Source of the DNA: a virus
Direction: 5' to 3' (one strand)
IMG/VR virus record: IMGVR_UViG_3300030061_002036
Span: 9,894-70,494 of that record
DNA: 60,601 nt
Position numbers and translations under genes: made by a program. The notes beneath the pieces were generated by a model that did not search any database, was not told where the DNA came from, and saw only the letters and a list, made by a program, of their open reading frames with translations. This document shows, one piece after another, positions 48,101 through 54,541 of this stretch (the first letter of the stretch is position 1; each line of letters begins with the position of its first letter).

Positions 48101-50169
48101 AAAACTCTATGTGGACTGGCCCCGAAGCGTATATATATACAGAGTTAAGAGAAGAAACTTTAAATGATAATTATTCTAAAGAGTTTAAAACTATAATGAA
48201 TAATCCTTCTTTATTAGCATTTTATGAGTATTATCAGAAAAAGAATAGAGAATTTAGTGAAATAACTAATATGAGATTTGCAGATAATTTTGTAGGAAAT
48301 ATTCATCAAGATATAATTGACTCATTTTCAGAAAATGGATTTGGATTTAAAGATTTGTTAACGAAAAGTTTAGAGTCTTTGGAAATGAGGCAAGATGAAA
48401 TTACTCCGGAATCTGTAGATGAGCACGGAAATCTAATACAAACTATTCCTTTATTATACACTACGCCAGGAACGTTAATAGATCCAGCTACAGGAGAAAT
48501 AAACTTTAGATTAAAGAGTAGAGATTTAGGTAAATCTTTAGTGGCGATGGCAGCAACAGTTTATAATTACGCAGAAAAATCAAAAATTGAAGCTATTAAT
48601 CTATCTTTATTAGAATATCTTCAGGACTCTAAAACTGCTATACTACCTACTGATAGTAATGATAATTTATTAATGGGGAAAGCTGGTAAGATTATGGAAA
48701 AGATAGCACCGTCTGATGCTGCAGATTTCTTTCAAAGGTTATATATTAATTTTGATTTATATGGACAACGTATTCAAAGTAAAGATCAAAAATGGTTTGG
48801 GAAGTATAGTAGAAAGAAAGTTCTAGGAGGAATGAAAAGCCTTTTTAGTGCGCAGGCGTTAGGATTTGCCGTTGTACCTGCACTAGCTGCGGGCGTAGTA
48901 GGTAAAATCAGTACCTGGATTGAATCTAAAAAAGCAACATCTTTTACCACAAAACAACTTTTAGCGGCAGAAAAATCTGCAATAACTGATAAAAACAAGT
49001 TTAATGCTGTAGTTAACTATTTTGAAATCTGGCAAGAAGATATGACTGCTAGAAGAATGTTAAAAAGTTCAGCAGGAATTGTGTCAAGATGGGTTAATTT
49101 AGATACTTTATTTGCACCTTTTAGAATAGCTGATAATTTTTTAGATAACACAATTTTAAATGCAATGATGAGAAATTTTGGCGCAGATGCAAATGGAATG
49201 CCTAAACGTCTTAAGTATTTACCAGAAGGCAGTAAATCATTATATGAATTATTTGAAGTGTCTACAGAAGGTCCGGGCAATGAAGGAACAGTATTTACAG
49301 GCTTAAGTAAAGATGGGGAAGTTAGGTTTAGAGAAATGGCTCAACATATTACAGGAGGTATAAAAGGAAGTATGCGTTCTGATGATGTAAGTCCTATTGA
49401 TACTACTTTAATAGGAGATTTAGTAATGCATTTTAAAGGATGGGCTCCAAGATTATTACAAGAACGATTTGGTAAGTTTAGATATAGTCCTAAAATGGAC
49501 ATGTATGAGTGGGGAAGGTATAAAGTAGCTGCAAGCGAATTTATGGCAGAAAAGGATTTAGAAAGTAGACTGCAAACAGTAACAAAGACTTTTGCAAAAT
49601 GGGCGCTTGAGACAGTAACATTTGGAGCTGTAAAAGGGGTAAAAATGAATGAGGAAAATGCGGAGAAAGAGTATCATAAGTTTAAAATGGAAAATCCAGA
49701 CGATCCGGATATTCAAAATATGAGTAAAGAGGAATTTTATGATTCAAAAAGAGCACAATTAAGAGCTATGGCAGCGGAGTTAAAAGGTCTATTTGGAATA
49801 TTCCTTGCAATATTTGCATTAACAAGAGAGGGAGAGGATGAGAAGCCTATATATACTAAAACATGGGCTACAAGAAAATTAATGATGGTAATGATGAAAG
49901 CGCAGCTTGAATTAGGGTTTGCATTAAATCCAACAGATTGGACTCAAATGTTCAGAACTCCAATACCTTTAACAGGCTTGGCAGTAGAACTTCAAAAATC
50001 TTTCTTTAATTTTATACAAGAATCAAATGATTTAATTATGGGGAATGATAACCGGAGAGATAAAACTCCTTTTGGTTATTACACATTTAGGATGTTGCCA
50101 GGATTTAGGCAAGTGTCTAGGATGGGGGAATTTTATGCACAGGATAAGAAAAATCCTTATGATAGATAA
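45199..50169 (+). CDS. Giant cargo protein with PD-(D/E)XK nuclease core
   Basis: A 1656-residue protein. At residues 180-184 it reads EEAAH inside TLPEEAAHFFV, which looks like a zincin helix with the first His replaced by Glu. Residues about 395-560 hold a RecB/Cas4-like PD-(D/E)XK core: GTVHHSTMQN, then GTVDLL with D512, and IYDWKF with D526-x-K528, followed by QIGAYKNIL. The rest is largely helical, with a long coiled-coil region (600-960) and hydrophobic helices near residue 1215 and 1530. As the last gene before the convergent terminator and after the virion polymerase, it is likely an ejected protein that could cut host DNA or process phage DNA ends. The nuclease assignment is from motifs; delivery is inferred. 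Confidence 0.78.
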   Translation: MACPNKNHPTWKNLVAKVGEYEAMSLYMRNDESTPSIGRDLKIPKSGIVSYQQKINILKRIRPYNTKLGTGHRVKFIPTGESYEGKREYTYVITIEENWKRNKDSQMALFQDKADQTKERNERIEDSMRVFLDTIGVDYQTVDQITDRDGNALGFAAKADMLNKVVEVVEDKAGIDTLPEEAAHFFVNILEAEGDPLYLSLYNNIDKYKVFDEVVENPNYQNYSEEMQRKEAIGKAIAKHIIGNDSDAELSDNLSRLQRWWIKLLNKIKKFFNKTVDDPYRTAALNMLNNEVNQNAAELITEEQIELGDLYQDSPQDKQANVKKLLDETETDLEMRLRDNEEIAATSKAILDLPEGKQTSMYYSRSRGSFVQGRVSHMAQEKLIKKKGKQWMREINQRPVNEHKRTQGTVHHSTMQNLVDFWRDYTGANKEAENRRLEAIKEAATNVEGLKIMTKEQFAILSTNVKKIIGEIKKQQKEIDPNGKADIRSEAMLYAPAEKRGLYYGDTAGTVDLLAVFSDGSASIYDWKFISPSQTAGFGQKRMIRETPFRSKEDGYNMQIGAYKNILQNFYRVKKVRRTRIVPVHVQYKWVGKSGEKTMSPVVDTLKMAYDLQVEDGKFVEVTGDPYLKQIPVADELTDKKGLDKILNQKIQERAVLKTKIETEKDAQKKQKLRIKLEKRDLAIKEMQRSGDLYNLIADAAATIVELEDRLPITDKEDVNYIQFDELEDFVRDISSGVLLIGDSTEYLKNLEDKELKDKLEDVMDRWAKPLNQMYDTLRDYRSLRIQELGESRGIKDVTRPQREYGFGKWFEQSSSSLHPIFQLARDHVERANNEARIKTKEVYEEIEVLRNDIKEKSGLGLQEAYDVMFNTETGNLHPRITKEFWERKKKAIEENDSNWMKRNYKLKSDAQKRYLERRKKFFAYVDRNFADYQALYKDQKLVTPRKSQKQMRDRLKAQWEAKNNIKQNSMWTGPEAYIYTELREETLNDNYSKEFKTIMNNPSLLAFYEYYQKKNREFSEITNMRFADNFVGNIHQDIIDSFSENGFGFKDLLTKSLESLEMRQDEITPESVDEHGNLIQTIPLLYTTPGTLIDPATGEINFRLKSRDLGKSLVAMAATVYNYAEKSKIEAINLSLLEYLQDSKTAILPTDSNDNLLMGKAGKIMEKIAPSDAADFFQRLYINFDLYGQRIQSKDQKWFGKYSRKKVLGGMKSLFSAQALGFAVVPALAAGVVGKISTWIESKKATSFTTKQLLAAEKSAITDKNKFNAVVNYFEIWQEDMTARRMLKSSAGIVSRWVNLDTLFAPFRIADNFLDNTILNAMMRNFGADANGMPKRLKYLPEGSKSLYELFEVSTEGPGNEGTVFTGLSKDGEVRFREMAQHITGGIKGSMRSDDVSPIDTTLIGDLVMHFKGWAPRLLQERFGKFRYSPKMDMYEWGRYKVAASEFMAEKDLESRLQTVTKTFAKWALETVTFGAVKGVKMNEENAEKEYHKFKMENPDDPDIQNMSKEEFYDSKRAQLRAMAAELKGLFGIFLAIFALTREGEDEKPIYTKTWATRKLMMVMMKAQLELGFALNPTDWTQMFRTPIPLTGLAVELQKSFFNFIQESNDLIMGNDNRRDKTPFGYYTFRMLPGFRQVSRMGEFYAQDKKNPYDR

Positions 50170-50170
50170 G

Positions 50171-50200
50171 AAAAGGGGCATTAAGCCCCTTTTTCTTTCT
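50171..50200. terminator. Bidirectional terminator between convergent blocks
   Basis: A perfect 9-bp stem (AAAAGGGGC at 50171-50179, GCCCCTTTT at 50185-50193) closes a 5-nt loop and is followed by TCTTTCT on the plus strand. The plus-strand giant gene ends at 50169 and the minus-strand SET gene ends at 50208, so this 38-bp gap serves both transcripts. The A/T flanks provide a U-rich tail in either direction. Confidence 0.9.
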
Positions 50201-50207
50201 ATAATGT

Positions 50208-50543
50208 CTACTCTTCACACAGGTAATTACATATATCATATAAACTATATGTTAATGTTAATTCTTCACCGGCTTCAATCTTTTTTATAGTTTTCAATTT
50301 TTTGTAATCTGTATTTTCATCATCGTCTATTAATTCACAGTTAGCTTCTTCAGAATGATTAATAAATCCGCCAAGTGGCGTACGTATATATTCATGCTGA
50401 AAATTTGGATCATACACATGGCTAATACCAACTTCAATATCTTTTGGCACATCATCTTGAGCAAATATACCTGCTCCGTGTATTCCTGAAGGTCCTATAG
50501 CTAAATAGTCCGGCAATGGTTTGTAAGGTTTTTTATTTTTCAT
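50208..50543 (-). CDS. SET-domain protein (putative protein lysine methyltransferase)
   Basis: The ATG at 50543 is preferred; the longer reading would start at a TTG (50549). The protein of 111 residues has the key SET landmarks: SGIHGAGIFA near the start, GGFINHSEEANCEL (the NHS(C/x)xAN core) and EAGEELTLTYSLYD at the end. It is the minimal size for a SET domain, without pre- or post-SET zinc sites; terminal CNYLCEE has two Cys. SET proteins transfer a methyl group from SAM to lysines. In a phage it could modify a host or virion protein; the target is unknown. It is the last gene of the minus block and overlaps the preceding one by 11 bp. Confidence 0.82.
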   Translation of the reverse strand: MKNKKPYKPLPDYLAIGPSGIHGAGIFAQDDVPKDIEVGISHVYDPNFQHEYIRTPLGGFINHSEEANCELIDDDENTDYKKLKTIKKIEAGEELTLTYSLYDICNYLCEE

Positions 50544-50955
50544 TTTCAATTTCTTTTTGTAAATTAGCTAACGCGCGCCAAGCAACCTTTGCAGAATGTC
50601 TTAGGCCATCAGTATCTAAACTTCCCGCATCAATTAAATGCCGTGATAAGGCGTCTAATTCATCAGTAGATTTATTTCGATCCCAATGTAAAGGCGTTCC
50701 AGGATGATGCTGCGCGTTACCTGCTAACGAAACACGTGCTATTTCTTTAATAGCATCAGGAAAATATTTTAAAACTCCACTGAACACAGGAGTTCTTTTT
50801 CTATTTTCTGCTTCTGTATTTGGAAAAGCTTTATTACGCTCTGTATCCCAATAATGTTCATTATGGATTGTAGTATCCATAGTTTCATTAGGAATAGTAT
50901 AACTCTTTCCAAACTCCATACCATCAGGTACAGACATTTTTACTTTCTTTGTCAT
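50533..50955 (-). CDS. DUF5664 / MazZ-like dATP/dGTP diphosphohydrolase
   Basis: A 140-residue protein with the full DUF5664 signature: RKRTPVFSGVLKYFPDAIKE, ARVSLAGNAQHHPG, LHWDRNKSTDELDALSRHL and DGLRHSAKVAWRALANL. Members of this MazG-related family include MazZ, which hydrolyses dGTP/dATP and supplies dGMP for 2-aminoadenine synthesis in some phages. Acidic residues E71, D98 and D101 plus H106 are in place for metal binding. Genes for aminoadenine synthesis (purZ, datZ) are not in this window. Most likely a nucleotide-pool enzyme. It starts in an ATGA-type overlap with the gene upstream on the minus strand (stop at 50952). Confidence 0.85.
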   Translation of the reverse strand: MTKKVKMSVPDGMEFGKSYTIPNETMDTTIHNEHYWDTERNKAFPNTEAENRKRTPVFSGVLKYFPDAIKEIARVSLAGNAQHHPGTPLHWDRNKSTDELDALSRHLIDAGSLDTDGLRHSAKVAWRALANLQKEIENEK

Positions 50956-51683
50956 AGTATATATTTTTTAATGTTAAATTCTTCATTTTCTGGAATACTT
51001 AAGAGATCAACGTCTCCAATTTCACAGCCTAATAAACTTTCTAGATAAGCTTTACGCTTTTTACTTTTAAATAAAACTTGTCCTACTAAATCATCTATAT
51101 CTTTATTATGGAATTCTAATACTTTTAATCTATAAGTACTAGGAAATTTAGAATACTTTCCTTTTAAAAATAAAGATACTAAATTTTTATATCTTGGACG
51201 TATCTGTAAAGTATAGGCAACAAAATCTTCACCTATCTCTTCTCCTTCAATAAATATTTCAAAAGACTCTAAAGTACTTCTAAATCTATTAAGCAGCGGA
51301 TCGTTAAGTATTCTATATACTAAAGTTAATGTTCTATCTTCATTTAAATAAGCATTTACAAAATACTTATTCCATAAAAATAAATTTCTATTACCTCCTA
51401 AAAGAGGCATTAAGAAAGTTGCAGTTTTTGTACGAGTAAGCATAGAAATATCGTAATGAATTACTTCTCCAGTCTTATATCGCACAATTTCATTAGCTTG
51501 ATATTTAATACCTTTAACTTTTATAGTATCTCCTTGAGTTAAAAATATTCCTTTTTCTGTCTCTAAAGAGGTAATATCATCTTGTTGACTAAGATGGGGT
51601 ATTATTATCTTAGTTCCTCCTACTATTCTAAAACTAATAGCATTTATAGGAGTATAGATTAGTTTTTTGCATTTTATACCCAT
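50952..51683 (-). CDS. Hypothetical protein, 243 aa
   Basis: A 243-residue basic protein of mixed alpha/beta type. The N-terminal half is strand-rich, with SH3-like spacing around LTQGDTIKVKG and ANEIVRYKTGEVIHYD; a C-terminal Lys-rich helical region (LFKSKKRKAYLESLLGCEIG) follows. No signal peptide or membrane helix. It overlaps the flap exonuclease gene upstream by 10 bp and the DUF5664 gene downstream by 4 bp, so it belongs to the same replication/nucleotide operon. I do not recognise the family. A nucleic-acid-binding role would fit the charge but is speculation. Confidence 0.75.
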   Translation of the reverse strand: MGIKCKKLIYTPINAISFRIVGGTKIIIPHLSQQDDITSLETEKGIFLTQGDTIKVKGIKYQANEIVRYKTGEVIHYDISMLTRTKTATFLMPLLGGNRNLFLWNKYFVNAYLNEDRTLTLVYRILNDPLLNRFRSTLESFEIFIEGEEIGEDFVAYTLQIRPRYKNLVSLFLKGKYSKFPSTYRLKVLEFHNKDIDDLVGQVLFKSKKRKAYLESLLGCEIGDVDLLSIPENEEFNIKKYIL

Positions 51684-52429
51684 AATTCGTCTTCATTTTT
51701 CTTGGTTATTTCAAAAATTTCCAACTCAGGCAGCTCTATTCCAGTTTCTAGTTTTACTTCTTCAACAGTTTTTAATATATAAATTAACTGGAAAGTCTCC
51801 ACAAATCTAAGAATTCCTTCATGATTTCCAAACTTTTCTATATATTTATTAACTGTAAAAGCAGGCATTTCTACTCTTGCAACGTCTTTTAACCAAGATT
51901 CAGCAGTTTTAGGCCCTACTTTAGGCAAACCTGGGATTCCATCAGTAGAGTCTCCCATTAGCACTTGTTTCCATAAAAATTTATCTTTTTCTACCTCATC
52001 AACTACTACAGTTTCTGCTTTTCCATAATTATAATGTATTCCTCGATTCTGATATAACACATCCTTATCTGGACTACATATTACAGTCGTTCCAAAAGGA
52101 TCTGTATGATACACAGACACTAAATCATCTGCCTCTAACTCAGAAACAAATTTAAAATTCCAAGTTTGTTTTAAGTATTCTTTAATTGCTGGGAATATAA
52201 TTGGTTTATCTCCGTGTTTTCTATTTCCTTTATATTTTCTAGTTTTTGCTCTATTATATCTAAAACATTTACCACTTGTTAAAAATCCTGCAAAGTGGGT
52301 AGCTTTCGTCTCTTCAAACATCTGTCTTAATCTTGAATCAATACCTGCTAAAGCAATTTCTAAAGAAGGTTTATTCATTTCGTAATAGATTAGACTGTCA
52401 CCATCTATTAAGGCTATTTTATTTTTCAT
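51674..52429 (-). CDS. 5'-3' exonuclease / flap endonuclease (FEN family)
   Basis: A 251-residue protein with the full set of FEN acidic motifs: LIDGDSLIY (D9, D11), LEADDLVSVY (E99, D101, D102), SPDKDVLYQ (D121, D123) and MGDSTDGIPGLPKVGPKTA (D160, D163, then the helix-hairpin-helix). These match T5 D15/Pol I 5'-nuclease type enzymes that remove RNA primers and flaps with two metal ions. Basic residues around 56-75 may form the helical arch that threads the 5' end. It is separated from rIIB by a 66-bp gap containing a hairpin, and overlaps the next gene by 10 bp. The function is well supported by motifs. Confidence 0.92.
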   Translation of the reverse strand: MKNKIALIDGDSLIYYEMNKPSLEIALAGIDSRLRQMFEETKATHFAGFLTSGKCFRYNRAKTRKYKGNRKHGDKPIIFPAIKEYLKQTWNFKFVSELEADDLVSVYHTDPFGTTVICSPDKDVLYQNRGIHYNYGKAETVVVDEVEKDKFLWKQVLMGDSTDGIPGLPKVGPKTAESWLKDVARVEMPAFTVNKYIEKFGNHEGILRFVETFQLIYILKTVEEVKLETGIELPELEIFEITKKNEDELWV

Positions 52430-52447
52430 ATTTTAAATTTTAAGTTC

Positions 52448-52477
52448 GATATAAGGGGGCACAAGGCCCCCTATATC
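52448..52477 (-). terminator. GC-rich intergenic hairpin, possible attenuator or terminator
   Basis: GATATAAGGGGGC (52448-52460) pairs with GCCCCCTATATC (52466-52477), with one bulged A and a 5-nt loop. It fills the gap between the rIIB stop (52496) and the exonuclease start (52429). No clean T-run follows on the minus strand (GAACTTAAAATTT), so it may be a weak terminator, an mRNA 3'-end stabiliser or a processing site rather than a full stop. Confidence 0.65.
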
Positions 52478-52495
52478 TTACCAATTAAACACTAG

Positions 52496-53662
52496 CTACA
52501 GAGCATTAATCTCTGCAACTTCCCTGTCACATTGAGCTTTCTTTTCAGCTTTTTCTTCAACCGCTGTAGCCCGCATTTCGTCCCACTCAGCATCAGTCAT
52601 TGCTGCATAAGTAGAACTATGGTAAATTGAACCGTTCACTCCTGCTAAAGAAGAATGAACAAAGTACTGCTTACATCTAATAGCGCCGTCTTCATCACAA
52701 GGTACTGCACCTATATGCATAGGGTCAATAAATACATTGTGAATCTCACCGCTATACCAAGAGATATACTTTAAACCGCCTACATGAAGTCCTTTAACAC
52801 ATGATATAGTATCGTTAACGTTAACTTGCTTCCAATCAGCTAGTCTATGAGTACATCCAACTTTGATAAAATGTTGAGGACTACTATAGCCATTAGGTCC
52901 TTCACAGAAGAAAGCATCTCCACTTGAACCCATAATAGATGGTTCAAATAATCTGTCTTCTACATGCTCTGGTAATCCATCACCTTCTATCTCACCAGTG
53001 TCAGGATTGAAAGTACGTTTGTATCTATCAACTTGTTCACCGGTTTCTGTGTCATACTTATGAAGCACTTCTCTAGAGACTTTGTAACCATTTAGTAATC
53101 CCTCATGGGTGATTTTCATTTGGTACATCATTGCTCTTTTAGAAGCTGCTTCATCAGTAAGACCTTGCTCTATAAGTTCATCTTTAAACTTTGGGTGCTC
53201 ATACTGCAAATTAACAAAGTTAAAGAATCTCTCACAGAAATCGTTCCCGTGACCTTGCTTCATCTTTCTCCACAAGATTGGGTTACGTAACCATCTAGTC
53301 CACATTTTAACAAGAGGCATAAAGTCTAATTCTTTATCTAAAGAATCAAATATTCTATCTACTAATGCTTGTGGCATAGGTATTGTTGATACCACTCCAT
53401 TATGCTTAAGAAAGAATTCTCCTGTAGCTCTGTTAACATGAATGTATTCACATTGTGTTTCAATGGTTTTAGTATAGTCTACAACACATAAAGGCGCAAA
53501 CGACTTTAAAATTCTATTGTAGTCTTCCACTGTTTCTACAGTACTAGCTTGACTAGCTAATACTTGCATTTGATCGTACAGCTCTTTACTGTACTCAACT
53601 GTGAACGGAGTATCTCCGTATGATCCACAGATTTTGTTTTCTATTACATTTATTGTAATCAT
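52496..53662 (-). CDS. rIIB: rIIB-like protein
   Basis: A 388-residue protein of the rIIB-like group. Features include a short N-terminal beta region, a central helical region with MWTRWLRNPI, the KITHEGLLNGYKVSREV segment, and the C-terminal GCTHRLADWKQV / KGLHVGGLKY / DPMHIGAVP series that I know from rIIB-like proteins of many phages. It lies near the rIIA homologue, separated by the SplB-like gene, and its start carries the shared AACCAATTAAA leader. rII proteins of T4 act in host-membrane processes and superinfection exclusion; the function here is inferred. The C-terminus is acidic and helical. Confidence 0.82.
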   Translation of the reverse strand: MITINVIENKICGSYGDTPFTVEYSKELYDQMQVLASQASTVETVEDYNRILKSFAPLCVVDYTKTIETQCEYIHVNRATGEFFLKHNGVVSTIPMPQALVDRIFDSLDKELDFMPLVKMWTRWLRNPILWRKMKQGHGNDFCERFFNFVNLQYEHPKFKDELIEQGLTDEAASKRAMMYQMKITHEGLLNGYKVSREVLHKYDTETGEQVDRYKRTFNPDTGEIEGDGLPEHVEDRLFEPSIMGSSGDAFFCEGPNGYSSPQHFIKVGCTHRLADWKQVNVNDTISCVKGLHVGGLKYISWYSGEIHNVFIDPMHIGAVPCDEDGAIRCKQYFVHSSLAGVNGSIYHSSTYAAMTDAEWDEMRATAVEEKAEKKAQCDREVAEINAL

Positions 53663-53682
53663 AATTAATAATTTAATTGGTT
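53663..53682 (-). promoter_or_regulatory. AACCAATTAAA leader motif before rIIB
   Basis: On the minus strand the leader reads AACCAATTAAA, then 9 nt of A/T, then ATG (motif at 53672-53682). It overlaps the stop codon of the SplB-like gene. The same 11-mer occurs at the same distance before two other genes of this block, so it is probably a translation-initiation or expression signal. Confidence 0.6.
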
Positions 53683-54541
53683 AAAAAATATACCGTATTT
53701 TATTCCACGGTATTTTGGAATTGTGTAACTGTTTAAAATCAGCTATAAATTGAGATTTCATTCCTAATTTATATCTAACATTTTCTCCACCATACTGAGA
53801 TTTCTTTATTTCCTGTTTATTTAGGACCCAAAGATCTACTTCAGTAGCAGGATTTTTAGTTAAGTTAATTGTATGTTTCTTAAAGTTATGAGTCAAGAAT
53901 ATACATTCTGACAACACTTCTTTTTTATAGGATACATGATCATTCATCATATCAAACAACTCTGAGTAATCATCTAACCACCCATCGTAAACTATAATAG
54001 GACTATAATTTACGTGTACGTCATACCCTGCTTCTATAAATGTATTAATAGCTTTTATTCTATCTATAATTTTAGAAGTATGAGGCTCGTGTAGATCTGA
54101 CTTATGTTGAGGCATTAAGCTAAATCTAATACGTATTTTCTTTAGAGGATTAAAGTCTAACAACTTAGTATTTACATACTTTGTTGCAAAGCTGCCCATA
54201 GCAACAGGGTGATCTCTAAAGAACTCGAAGATTCTTTCCCACTCGTGGTGTTTAGCGTGCAGCGCAAAGTCCTCATTACAACTAATGTCGTAAGTTGTAA
54301 ACTCTGCATGCGTTTGATTAGGTTTTTCCACTGGTGTGAAATACGCATGATTATTGACTGAAGTCAATATATCACCCGTATTCACAGCAATAGATAATCC
54401 CTCATCTTTATGGCGTTTCATATAACAGTATGAACAGTTATATAAGCAGCCATAACCAAAACTTGGACTTATAAAATCTGTGGATCTACCAGAAGGACGT
54501 ATTTTAAACGTCTTCCTGGTATCCTTAGTTATGAGTCCCAT
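53681..54541 (-). CDS. SplB-like radical SAM protein
   Basis: A 286-residue protein. Near the start it has the radical SAM cluster motif CLYNCSYC (C32, C36, C39), preceded by FGYGC and followed by YMKRH, typical of the spore photoproduct lyase/SplB-related group. The rest follows the partial TIM-barrel pattern (residues around 90-270). Such enzymes bind a 4Fe-4S cluster and cleave SAM to a radical; SplB repairs UV thymine dimers, but phage relatives may do other chemistry. The gene lies between rIIA and rIIB and overlaps the rIIA stop by 13 bp, which links it to the rII operon. The radical SAM class is firm; the substrate is unknown. Confidence 0.85.
   Translation of the reverse strand: MGLITKDTRKTFKIRPSGRSTDFISPSFGYGCLYNCSYCYMKRHKDEGLSIAVNTGDILTSVNNHAYFTPVEKPNQTHAEFTTYDISCNEDFALHAKHHEWERIFEFFRDHPVAMGSFATKYVNTKLLDFNPLKKIRIRFSLMPQHKSDLHEPHTSKIIDRIKAINTFIEAGYDVHVNYSPIIVYDGWLDDYSELFDMMNDHVSYKKEVLSECIFLTHNFKKHTINLTKNPATEVDLWVLNKQEIKKSQYGGENVRYKLGMKSQFIADFKQLHNSKIPWNKIRYIF

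Noticed and set aside
50170-50207. tRNA or small RNA in the convergent gap
   Set aside because: The 38 bases hold only the terminator hairpin. No cloverleaf was seen here or in other gaps, all of which are shorter than 100 bp.
50544-50549. TTG start for the SET protein
   Set aside because: An in-frame ATG two codons later gives the same domain with a normal start.
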